Assembly: GCF_004114535.1 (NCBI RefSeq)
Contig: NZ_LBJC01000033.1
Location: 248,001-312,000, forward strand
Reading direction: 5' to 3'
Source of the DNA: Bradyrhizobium nanningense
GTDB lineage: Bacteria > Pseudomonadota > Alphaproteobacteria > Rhizobiales > Xanthobacteraceae
Length of the DNA: 64,000 nt
Each line of letters begins with the position of its first letter. Positions within the stretch are counted from its first letter, which is position 1. The translations under genes and the position numbers were made by a program. A model generated the notes under the pieces. That model did not search any database and had not been told where the DNA came from. It worked only from the letters and a program-made list of their open reading frames with translations. Shown here piece by piece: positions 23,773 through 31,566 of the stretch.

Positions 23773-25176
23773 CTAGTTGCGCGGCGGCTTGGCCGCCACG
23801 ATGTCGTCGGCCTTGACCCATCCGGGCGTGCCGACGGCAAAACGGGTTTTCGCGCGCGTGGCGAGCTCGCGGGCGGTCTTGTTGTCGCCGCGCAAGTAAG
23901 CGGCCTGTGCCGATGCGAGATCCGCCTCGGCATAATCTCCCTTCCGGCCATAGGCCATCGCGAGCTGGCTATAACCAAGAACGGCCTCGGGCTCCCGCGC
24001 CACCGCGGCGCGGAGAATCCGAACGGCGTCGTCCGTGTAGGCCTTATTATCGGTTCCAACCAGAGCCTGCCCAAGTAACATCTCGATGAGGGGTGAATTG
24101 TTCGAGAGTGCGACAGCCTTACGCAGGGCAGGGATCGCCTCGGCCGGCTTGCCGCTTTCCAGCAGGGCCTGGCCACGCACCTCGTAAAAGTACGGGTTGT
24201 TCGGCTGAACCTGGATCAGCGCGTCGATCTGGGTGAGGGCGCTGCGCAAGTCGCCGTGCAGATAGGTGCTGATGGCGCGGGCATAGCGCGCCGGCATGCT
24301 GTCGTTCGACAGCGGATAGCGGCGATACACCGTCTCGGGCCGCTCCATGAAGGCGGATATTTTGGCGCGAACCATGTCGTGGCGAAGCTGGAGCGCGGGA
24401 TCGTCCTTCTTGTTCCAGTAGGGGCTCGAGCTTGCGAAGTCCTGGAGCGCGGCAACGCGCTCGGCCGGCATCGGATGCGACTGGAGATAGGGATCGGCGC
24501 CGCGCGCGGCGAACAGGCTTTCGCTGGTGAAGCGCTTGAAAGTCTCGTACATGCCCTTCGGCGATTGCTGGGTCGCGGTCAGGAATTTCACACCGGCGCG
24601 GTCGGCGTTCTCCTCCTGCTGGCGCTGATAGGACAGCAGCGACCGGCGGATCACCTCCTGCGGAGCCGAGATCGCGGCGGCGCCGGCATTGGCGAGCCCG
24701 TTGTTGCCTGCACTGCTGCGCTGGGTGCTGCCCGCGGCGATCGCGCCGGCTCCGAGCAGCATCGCGATGATCATCTGTGTCTGGGCGGCGGCGAGTTGCT
24801 CGCGCAGCTTGGACAGATGGCCGCCGGCCAGGTGTCCGGTCTCGTGCGCGAGCACGCCGATGATCTGGTTCGGCGTCTCCGATTGAAGGATCGCGCCGTA
24901 ATTGACGAAGATGCGGCGGCCATCGGCGACGAACGCGTTGAACGAGCTGTCGTTGAGGATCACCATCTGGATGTTCTGCTTCTCCAGACCCGCGGCGCGC
25001 AGGATCGGGCGCGTATATTCGCGCAGCAGCTGCTCGGTTTCGGTGTCGCGCAGGACCGGCGGCCCTTTGGCTTGCGCGTGCGCGGCGGAGAACGGCGTCA
25101 GCGCGATCGCCGCAGCCGTGACGAGGGCGGTGAGGGCGGAAGCCTTCTTGCGCAATGCGATCTGGAACGACATCAA
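23773..25176 (-). CDS. M48-family metalloprotease with TPR repeats (BepA-like)
   Basis: A 467-residue periplasmic protein. Signal sequence SALTALVTAAAIALTPFSA with cleavage near AHAQ; a zinc peptidase domain (about 45-260) with the H111-E-T-G-H115 motif in VLAHETGHLAGGH and the downstream glutamate ligand in QQEENADRAG; and tetratricopeptide-like repeats in the C-terminal half (about 300-450). This is the architecture of BepA/YfgC, which monitors assembly of outer membrane proteins such as LptD and BamA and degrades stalled forms. Two adjacent Met codons at the start are equally acceptable. Confidence 0.9.
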   Translation of the reverse strand: MMSFQIALRKKASALTALVTAAAIALTPFSAAHAQAKGPPVLRDTETEQLLREYTRPILRAAGLEKQNIQMVILNDSSFNAFVADGRRIFVNYGAILQSETPNQIIGVLAHETGHLAGGHLSKLREQLAAAQTQMIIAMLLGAGAIAAGSTQRSSAGNNGLANAGAAAISAPQEVIRRSLLSYQRQQEENADRAGVKFLTATQQSPKGMYETFKRFTSESLFAARGADPYLQSHPMPAERVAALQDFASSSPYWNKKDDPALQLRHDMVRAKISAFMERPETVYRRYPLSNDSMPARYARAISTYLHGDLRSALTQIDALIQVQPNNPYFYEVRGQALLESGKPAEAIPALRKAVALSNNSPLIEMLLGQALVGTDNKAYTDDAVRILRAAVAREPEAVLGYSQLAMAYGRKGDYAEADLASAQAAYLRGDNKTARELATRAKTRFAVGTPGWVKADDIVAAKPPRN

Positions 25177-25364
25177 ACGGTCTTGGTCAAACGGTCTGGA
25201 CAGCAGTTTCGTGATTGGTTTTGGCGATTGGCGGCGGACCGGATACGCGATATGCCCTAATGAGCCGTTCCCCTTATGAGCCGCACAATGCGGCCAGTCT
25301 GGGGCGCAAGTGCCCCGTTTCCCGGACCGGATGCACCGGCCCGCCAGCGAAATAGCAGAAATCG

Positions 25365-26552
25365 ATGCACGATGCGACTTTAAGGAACCGGTTGGGGCAG
25401 TGGCTCGCGCCCTCCCGCCGCAGCGATGTTCCCCCCTTCATGGTGATGGACGTCATGGCCGCGGCGGCTCGAATCGAGGCCGCCGGGGGGCATGTCATCC
25501 ATATGGAGGTCGGCCAGCCCGCGGCCGCGGCGCCCAGGACCGCGATTGCCGCCGCCCACACCGCGCTCGAGGTCGGGCGGATCGATTATACCTCCGCGCT
25601 GGGCATCCCCTCCCTGCGCGCGCGCATCGCGCGCCATTATCGCGATGCCTATGGCTGCGACGTCAGCCCCGAGCGCATCGTGGTGACGACCGGCTCTTCC
25701 GGCGGGTTCATCCTGGCCTTCCTGTCGATGTTCGAGCCTGGCGACCGCGTCGCCGTGACGGTGCCGGGTTATCCGCCCTACCGTCATATCCTCACCGCGC
25801 TCGGTTGCGAGCCGGTGCTGATCGAGACCACGAACGAGACGCGCCATGCACTCACTGGCGAGGCGTTGCTCGCGGCCCATCGCAAGGCGCCGCTGAAGGG
25901 CGTACTGGTCGGCAGCCCCGCCAATCCGACGGGGACGATGATGTCACGCGAAGCGCTCGCCGGCCTGATTGCGGCCGCCGAAGACGCGGGCATCCGCTTC
26001 ATCTCGGACGAAATCTATCATGGGCTCGATTATGCGTTTCCGGCCGTCACCGCGGCCGCGCTCTCCGGGCACGCACTCGTGATCAACTCGTTCTCCAAAT
26101 ATTTTTGCATGACGGGCTGGCGCGTCGGCTGGATGGTCGTACCCGAAATCCTGGTGCGCCCCATCGAGCGGCTGCAGCAGAACCTGTCGATCTCGGTGCC
26201 GTCGCTGTCGCAGATCGCGGCTGAGGCCGCCTTCAACGGCGCTGCCGAGATGGAGGCGATCAAGCACGGCTATCAGGAAAACCGGCGGATTTTGATCGAG
26301 GGATTGCCGAAAGCCGGCCTAGCCAAGTTCCTGCCGGCCGATGGTGCATTTTATCTCTATGCCGACGTCTCGGACTTCACCTCCGACAGTTTCGAGTTCG
26401 CCAAGCAGATGCTGGAACAGGCACACGTTGCGGCTACGCCCGGCCTCGATTTCGATCCCGTTCACGGCCGGTCGTTCATTCGTCTTTCCTATGCACGTTC
26501 GCCCGGGGAGATGCGCGAGGCAGTTGACCGGATCGCTCACTGGCTTAAATAG
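25365..26552 (+). CDS. PLP-dependent class I/II aminotransferase
   Basis: A 395-residue fold-type I enzyme. The Schiff-base lysine is Lys245 in NSFSKYFCMTGWRVGW; the PLP-binding Asp and Tyr are in FISDEIYHGLDY; the conserved Asn is in GSPANPTGTMM; and the substrate carboxylate-binding Arg is near the C-terminus in SFIRLSYA. It resembles the aspartate/aromatic/alanine-type subgroup, but substrate specificity cannot be set. bioY follows 32 bp downstream on the same strand, yet there is no other evidence for a role in biotin metabolism. Confidence 0.92.
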   Translation: MHDATLRNRLGQWLAPSRRSDVPPFMVMDVMAAAARIEAAGGHVIHMEVGQPAAAAPRTAIAAAHTALEVGRIDYTSALGIPSLRARIARHYRDAYGCDVSPERIVVTTGSSGGFILAFLSMFEPGDRVAVTVPGYPPYRHILTALGCEPVLIETTNETRHALTGEALLAAHRKAPLKGVLVGSPANPTGTMMSREALAGLIAAAEDAGIRFISDEIYHGLDYAFPAVTAAALSGHALVINSFSKYFCMTGWRVGWMVVPEILVRPIERLQQNLSISVPSLSQIAAEAAFNGAAEMEAIKHGYQENRRILIEGLPKAGLAKFLPADGAFYLYADVSDFTSDSFEFAKQMLEQAHVAATPGLDFDPVHGRSFIRLSYARSPGEMREAVDRIAHWLK

Positions 26553-26584
26553 CCGCCAGTTTTCGACCACCTCCGGAGTTCATC

Positions 26585-27202
26585 TTGTCTGACCACCGAT
26601 CTGCCCCGACCGCTGCTGTGCCACATTTTTCTCTCGCCGCATTGATGTGGCCGACCCGGCCGGGCGAAGCCGTCGGCGCAGTGCGTGCCGTCGTGCTGAT
26701 TGCGCTGGGCACCGCGTTGATGGCGCTATCAGCCAAGGTCAGCCTGCCGCTGCGCTATGTGCCCATGACGTTGCAGACGTTGGTGGTGCTGATGATCGGC
26801 GCGGCCTATGGCTGGCGTCTTGGCAGCGCAACCATGATCGCCTACCTCGCCGAGGGCGCACTTGGCGCGCCGGTATTTGCCGGACCGGTGGGTGGAATTG
26901 CTCCGCTGATTGGCCCGACCGCGGGCTATCTGTTCGGTTTCATCGCGGCCGCTTTCGTGACCGGCTGGCTCGCCGAGCGCGGCTGGGATCGCAGTGTGGC
27001 GCTGCTGTTTGCAGCAATGGCTGTTGGCCATGTCGTCATTCTGGCCGCCGGGTTCGGCTGGCTGGCGTTCGGCCTCGGGCTGGGCGTTGCGAAGGCCTGG
27101 CAGGTCGGCATCGTGCCGTTCGTTGCGGCTTCGCTGGTCAAGAACGCGCTTGGCGCGACGTTGATGCCGGCAGCCCGAAGACTGATCGAACGCCGCCGGT
27201 AA
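26585..27202 (+). CDS. bioY: BioY-type biotin transporter substrate-binding subunit
   Basis: A 205-residue membrane protein with six predicted helices. The family signature appears in LPLRYVPMTLQTLVVLMIGA, AYLAEGALGAPVFAGPVGG and GPTAGYLFGFIAAAFVTGW. BioY is the S component of ECF-type biotin uptake and can function alone or with BioMN; no bioMN genes are visible here. The start is a TTG at 26585 supported by GGAG six nt upstream; the first ATG (26645) would remove 20 residues. A hairpin follows the stop. Confidence 0.93.
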   Translation: MSDHRSAPTAAVPHFSLAALMWPTRPGEAVGAVRAVVLIALGTALMALSAKVSLPLRYVPMTLQTLVVLMIGAAYGWRLGSATMIAYLAEGALGAPVFAGPVGGIAPLIGPTAGYLFGFIAAAFVTGWLAERGWDRSVALLFAAMAVGHVVILAAGFGWLAFGLGLGVAKAWQVGIVPFVAASLVKNALGATLMPAARRLIERRR

Positions 27203-27235
27203 AACGCGCAAAGAGTTCGCGGTTCCAATTGACAG

Positions 27236-27262
27236 GGCCGGCCAAGTTGATCTTGGCTGGCC
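27236..27262 (+). terminator. Hairpin between bioY and dctA
   Basis: GGCC-G-GCCAAG (27236-27246), loop TTGAT, CTTGGC-T-GGCC (27252-27262), an 10-bp stem with a single mismatch. No strong T run follows, so termination may be partial. Confidence 0.5.
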
Positions 27263-27286
27263 TGGCGTTTGAGGGGGAGTGAAACG

Positions 27287-28621
27287 ATGACGACGACAAC
27301 GATGGCGGGGGCGCCGATCGCGCGGCCCGCAGCAAAGCCGTGGTACAAGGTTCTCTATGTCCAGGTGCTGATCGCCATCGTGCTCGGCGCCATTGTCGGC
27401 TGGCTCTGGCCGACAATCGCCACCAACGAATGGATCAAGGCACTCGGCGACGGCTTCATCAAGCTGATCAAGATGGTGATCGCCCCGATCATCTTCTGCA
27501 CCGTCGTCTCCGGAATCGCTCACATCCAGGATGCCAAGAAGGTCGGCCGCATCGGCGTCAAGGCGCTGGTGTATTTCGAGATCGTCTCGACCTTCGCCCT
27601 GGTGATCGGACTGATCATCGGCAATCTGGTGAAGCCGGGCGCGGGCTTCGGCAGTGGGGCGGCCAACGAGGCGGCCGTTGCCAATTACGCCAAGCAGGCC
27701 GCCGGTCAGAAGTCCGTCGACTTCGTGCTGCACATCATTCCCGACACGGTTGTCGGGGCCTTCGCGCAAGGCGAAATCCTCCAGGTGCTGCTGTTCTCGG
27801 TGCTGTTCGGCTTCGCGATCATGAGCCTCGGCGAGCGCGGCCACACCATCCGCAGCTTCATCGACGACGCCGCCCACGCCGTGTTCGGCGTCATCTCCAT
27901 CGTGATGCGTGCAGCACCGATCGGCGCGTTCGGCGCGATGGCCTATACGATCGGAAAGTTCGGCACCGGCGCGATTCTTAATCTGATGGGACTGATCGCC
28001 ACGTTCTACGTCACCGCGGCGCTGTTCATCTTCGTCGTGCTCGGCATCATCGCGCGCCTGGCAGGGTTCTCGATCTTCAAGTTCCTGGCCTACATCAAGG
28101 ACGAGCTGCTGATCGTGCTCGGCACCTCGTCCTCGGAAAGTGCGCTGCCGTCCCTGATGGAGAAGCTGGAGCGGCTCGGCTGCTCCAAGTCGGTGGTCGG
28201 CCTCGTGGTGCCTACCGGTTACTCGTTCAATCTCGACGGCACCAACATCTACATGACGCTGGCGACGCTCTTCATCGCACAGGCGCTCGGCTACGATCTC
28301 AGCTTCACCCAGCAATTGACCATTCTGGTCGTGGCGATGCTGACGTCGAAGGGCGCCTCCGGCATCACCGGCGCGGGCTTCATTACGCTGGCGGCGACGC
28401 TTGCCGTCGTCGATCCGCGCCTCGTGCCGGGCATGGCGATCGTGCTCGGCATCGACAAGTTCATGAGCGAGTGCCGCGCGCTGACCAATCTGTGCGGCAA
28501 CGGCGTCGCCTGCGTGATCGTCGCCTGGTGGGAGGGTGAGCTCGACCGCGACAAGCTGAACGCCAACCTCGCCAAGCGGATCGATCCGACCGACATGGAG
28601 ACGGCGATCACGACGGACTGA
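27287..28621 (+). CDS. dctA: C4-dicarboxylate transport protein, DAACS family
   Basis: A 444-residue symporter that imports succinate, fumarate and malate, the carbon source of bacteroids in nodules. DAACS signatures: VIAPIIFCTVVSGIAHIQD, the serine-rich re-entrant loop LGTSSSESALPSLMEKLE, PTGYSFNLDGTNIYMTLATL, and the second loop SKGASGITGAGFITLAATL, ending with DKFMSECRALTNLCGNGVA. The ATG at 27287 is preferred because GAGGGGGAG lies just upstream. No dctBD genes and no clear sigma54 promoter are seen next to it, unlike the Sinorhizobium locus. Confidence 0.96.
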   Translation: MTTTTMAGAPIARPAAKPWYKVLYVQVLIAIVLGAIVGWLWPTIATNEWIKALGDGFIKLIKMVIAPIIFCTVVSGIAHIQDAKKVGRIGVKALVYFEIVSTFALVIGLIIGNLVKPGAGFGSGAANEAAVANYAKQAAGQKSVDFVLHIIPDTVVGAFAQGEILQVLLFSVLFGFAIMSLGERGHTIRSFIDDAAHAVFGVISIVMRAAPIGAFGAMAYTIGKFGTGAILNLMGLIATFYVTAALFIFVVLGIIARLAGFSIFKFLAYIKDELLIVLGTSSSESALPSLMEKLERLGCSKSVVGLVVPTGYSFNLDGTNIYMTLATLFIAQALGYDLSFTQQLTILVVAMLTSKGASGITGAGFITLAATLAVVDPRLVPGMAIVLGIDKFMSECRALTNLCGNGVACVIVAWWEGELDRDKLNANLAKRIDPTDMETAITTD

Positions 28622-28656
28622 GCTGCAGGCTGCATCCGACAGGCTTCGAGATAAGA

Positions 28657-28685
28657 GGGCTGATCGAGATTCGATCAGCCCTTTT
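28657..28685 (+). terminator. Terminator of dctA
   Basis: GGGCTGATCGA / TCGATCAGCCC with a 3-nt loop, followed by TTTT on the plus strand, 36 bp after the dctA stop. Confidence 0.85.
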
Positions 28686-28694
28686 GCTTTGGGC

Positions 28695-29927
28695 CTAGAA
28701 CCGCTCCGGCCGATATGGCAGCGGATCAATCGCCGGCGTCTCGCCGCTCATGATCTCGGCGAGCAGGCGGCCGGTCGCGGGTCCCAGGGTAAATCCCTGG
28801 TGGCCGTGGCCGAAATTCATCCAGAGGCCGGGATGACGCGGAGCTGGCCCGAGCACCGGCAGCATGTCGGGCGTGCAGGGGCGGGTGCCGAACCACGGAT
28901 CCGGCTCGGCGCGCTTGCCGAGGTCAATCAGCTCGCGCGCGGAGGCTTCTGCGCTGGCGAGCTGGACCGGCGTGGCGAGCGCGTCCATGCCGGTCAATTC
29001 CGCGCCGGTGGTGATGCGGATTCCCTTCGCCATCGGACCCATGGCGTAGCCGCCGCCCTTGTCGACGAGGGGCAAGTCCAGCGATGCGCCGCCACTGTAA
29101 TGCATGTGGTAGCCGCGCTTGCGCACCAGCGGAATCCGATAGCCGAATTTATGGAGAAGGTCGGGCGACCACGGCCCGAGCGTCACGACGGCGTGGGCGG
29201 CATCGAGGCGGCCCTGGTCCGTGTCGACCGACCAGCCGGTTGTGGTCTGTTGCAGCGACTGCGCATCGCCGAGCACGATAGTGCCGCCGAGGCGCTCGAA
29301 CAGCTCGGCATAGGCCGTGACCAGCGCGCCGGGATCGGAGACGGTCCAGGTATCGAGCCAATGGATCGCGCCGGGAAGATCGTCGCGCAGGATCGGCTCG
29401 GCTTTGGCAAGCTCACTGCCGGAGAGCACACGAAAATTCACGCCGAATTCGCGTCGATCTTCCTCCGCAGTCTTGATCGCCAGATCGAATGAAGCGGCAT
29501 CGCGATGAAGCATACGATAACCGGCGCGGCGGATGAGATTGTCGGCATGAGCTTCGCGAATGAGGATGTCGTGTTCCGAAGTCGCATAGGCGATCAGTCG
29601 CGCCCACGCGTCGATGGCCTCGCGATGCCGTTTCGGCGCCGAGTGCCACCAGTAGCGGAGCAGAGGCTCGATATGGCGATGAAGCGACGACAGGCTGTAG
29701 CGCACGTCGTTGGTGCGGCCTGTCGCGATCTTCAGGAGCGTCGCGAGGTCGCGCGGCATCGGATAGGGGCGGACCGCTTCGGCCTGGATCATCCCGGCAT
29801 TGCCGTAACTGGTCTCGCGACCCGGTTCCCTGCGATCGACGAGCGTGACGGCCCAGCCGCGCTGCCGGAGGTGCAGTGCGGCGCTGACACCGATCATGCC
29901 GCCGCCGAGAACGATTGCGCTTTGCAT
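28695..29927 (-). CDS. FAD-dependent D-amino acid dehydrogenase-like oxidoreductase
   Basis: A 410-residue DadA/DAO-family flavoenzyme. The N-terminal dinucleotide fold reads AIVLGGGMIGVSAALHLRQR, with the ribose-binding acidic residue in VTLVDRREPG and the flavin-contacting SYGNAGMIQAE. The C-terminal motif PVLGPAPRHPGLWMNFGHGH followed by GFTLGPATGRLLAE is typical of DadA-like enzymes, which oxidatively deaminate D-amino acids and pass electrons to the quinone pool. The ATG at 29927 begins the flavin fold directly. An amidase gene lies 38 bp upstream on the same strand, so the two may be cotranscribed. Confidence 0.88.
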   Translation of the reverse strand: MQSAIVLGGGMIGVSAALHLRQRGWAVTLVDRREPGRETSYGNAGMIQAEAVRPYPMPRDLATLLKIATGRTNDVRYSLSSLHRHIEPLLRYWWHSAPKRHREAIDAWARLIAYATSEHDILIREAHADNLIRRAGYRMLHRDAASFDLAIKTAEEDRREFGVNFRVLSGSELAKAEPILRDDLPGAIHWLDTWTVSDPGALVTAYAELFERLGGTIVLGDAQSLQQTTTGWSVDTDQGRLDAAHAVVTLGPWSPDLLHKFGYRIPLVRKRGYHMHYSGGASLDLPLVDKGGGYAMGPMAKGIRITTGAELTGMDALATPVQLASAEASARELIDLGKRAEPDPWFGTRPCTPDMLPVLGPAPRHPGLWMNFGHGHQGFTLGPATGRLLAEIMSGETPAIDPLPYRPERF

Positions 29928-29965
29928 CGGAAGACTTCTCCTGTCGGGCCGGGGCGTTCCCAACG

Positions 29966-31462
29966 TTATTCCCAAGTGAGGAAGCCGGCGGCGGCCGACA
30001 GCGGGGGCGCTGCGGCAAGCCGCGCCAGGTCGGGGACCGGCCGGCACAATTTCGCATCGCCCGCGAACGCGGCCTCAATGCCCGCGGCAACCGAGAGCAC
30101 GATGGCATCGCCGCCGCGCGGACCGACGATCTGGAGGCCGAACGGCAGTCCGGCTTCATCGATGCCGAGCGGAATGCTGATGGCGGGATGACCTGCAAGC
30201 GTGACGGCGTAGGCGAGCGCGAGCCAGTGGAAGTAGGATCTGGTCGGCGCGCCGTCGATCTCCGCAGGATGAGGCTCCGACCACGGCCGCGGGCTGAGCG
30301 TGATGGTCGGGCTGATCAGCACGTCGCAGGTTTCGAAGAAGCTTTGATAGGCGCGATAGATCCGCGTCTGCGTCGTCGAGGCCCGCGCGTGGTCTTCGAG
30401 CGTGTAGCCGAGCCCTTCCTCGACATTGGCGCGGACATTGGGGCCGAGCATCTCGGGACGTTCTTTGTAGTTCTTGCCGTGGGTCGCCAGGAACATGCCT
30501 GCGCGCAGCACGGCAAAGGCATCGTCGGCGCCGGAGCAATCCGGGGCCGCTTCGCGGGATTCTGCGAACAGCGGCGCGAGCTTTTTCACGCGGGCGCGGA
30601 ACACGCGCCGGATCGCCTGCTCGGTCGGGGCGAAGCCAAAATCCTCGGTGAAGGCGAGGCGCAGCTTGCCGAGCTCTGCGGGGCGCGGGGCGGCCCAGCG
30701 TTCGGCGCGAGCGCGCACCACCTCACCGGGCAGCGTATAGGCAAGCGGATCGCGGGCATCATCGCTCGCCATCACCGACAGCATCAGCGCGGTGTCGGCG
30801 ACGTTGCGCGCCATCGGCCCGTCGGTCGACAAATTGGACCAGCCGAACGCACGCTTTTCGCTGGCCACGAGGCCGTAGGAGGGGCGCATGCCGACGATGC
30901 CGCAAAAGCCTGCCGGATTGCGCAAGGAGCCGCCGGTGTCGGAGCCCGAGGCGAGCGGGGCCATGCCGCAGGCAAGGGCCACCGCCGAGCCGCCGGAGGA
31001 GCCGGCCGCCGAGCGCATGGGATCGAAGGGATTGCCGGTCGCGCCGAACACGGGATTGCGGGTGTTGCCGCCCGCCGCCCATTCCGGCGTGTTGGTCTTG
31101 CCGAAGATGACGGCGCCGGCGGCGCGCAGGCGCGCGACCGAGCCCTGATCGGCCGCCGGGACGTTATCCTTCAGCAGCGGGCTGCCATAGGTGGAGCGCA
31201 TCCCGGCGGTGTCCTGGGTGTCCTTGATCAGAACGGGGAGCCCGTGCAAGGCGCCGCGGTCCTCGCCACGGAGGATGGCAGCTTCCGCCGCTTTGGCCGC
31301 GGCACGTGCGCCCGGCTCGTCCTGCGTCACGACGGCGTTGACGGCGGGATTGATGGCGGCGATGCGGGACAGACAGGCGTCGAGCAACTCGACAGGTGAG
31401 ATCGCCCGGGCGGCCAACAGGCGGCGCAGCTCGACGGCGCTGGAATCGCAAAGCTCTGACAA
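29966..31462 (-). CDS. Amidase, amidase-signature family
   Basis: A 498-residue Ser-cisSer-Lys hydrolase acting on carboxamides. Catalytic Lys lies in LPVLIKDTQDTAGM, the cis-serine in SAAGSSGGSAVALACG and the nucleophile in SGSDTGGSLRNPAGF. The start is inferred to be a TTG at 31462 (LSELCDSSAVELRRLL), preceded by AGGGGA; longer upstream frames would cross the rne terminator and encode no conserved sequence. Substrate unknown; GatA is unlikely because gatB/gatC are absent and the C-terminal region differs. Confidence 0.9.
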   Translation of the reverse strand: MSELCDSSAVELRRLLAARAISPVELLDACLSRIAAINPAVNAVVTQDEPGARAAAKAAEAAILRGEDRGALHGLPVLIKDTQDTAGMRSTYGSPLLKDNVPAADQGSVARLRAAGAVIFGKTNTPEWAAGGNTRNPVFGATGNPFDPMRSAAGSSGGSAVALACGMAPLASGSDTGGSLRNPAGFCGIVGMRPSYGLVASEKRAFGWSNLSTDGPMARNVADTALMLSVMASDDARDPLAYTLPGEVVRARAERWAAPRPAELGKLRLAFTEDFGFAPTEQAIRRVFRARVKKLAPLFAESREAAPDCSGADDAFAVLRAGMFLATHGKNYKERPEMLGPNVRANVEEGLGYTLEDHARASTTQTRIYRAYQSFFETCDVLISPTITLSPRPWSEPHPAEIDGAPTRSYFHWLALAYAVTLAGHPAISIPLGIDEAGLPFGLQIVGPRGGDAIVLSVAAGIEAAFAGDAKLCRPVPDLARLAAAPPLSAAAGFLTWE

Positions 31463-31520
31463 TGCCGGTCCCCTTTCAGATTGCGAAAACGGCTTAGCAC
31501 ATCGGGACAATGACGAAACA

Positions 31521-31548
31521 AAAACGCCCGGCGGGTGCCGGGCGTTTT
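31521..31548 (-). terminator. Terminator of rne
   Basis: Perfect 12-bp stem AAAACGCCCGGC/GCCGGGCGTTTT with a 4-nt loop; on the minus strand it continues with a fifth T. It lies 19 bp after the rne stop. Confidence 0.85.
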
Positions 31549-31566
31549 GCGTCTGGATGTTCCGCT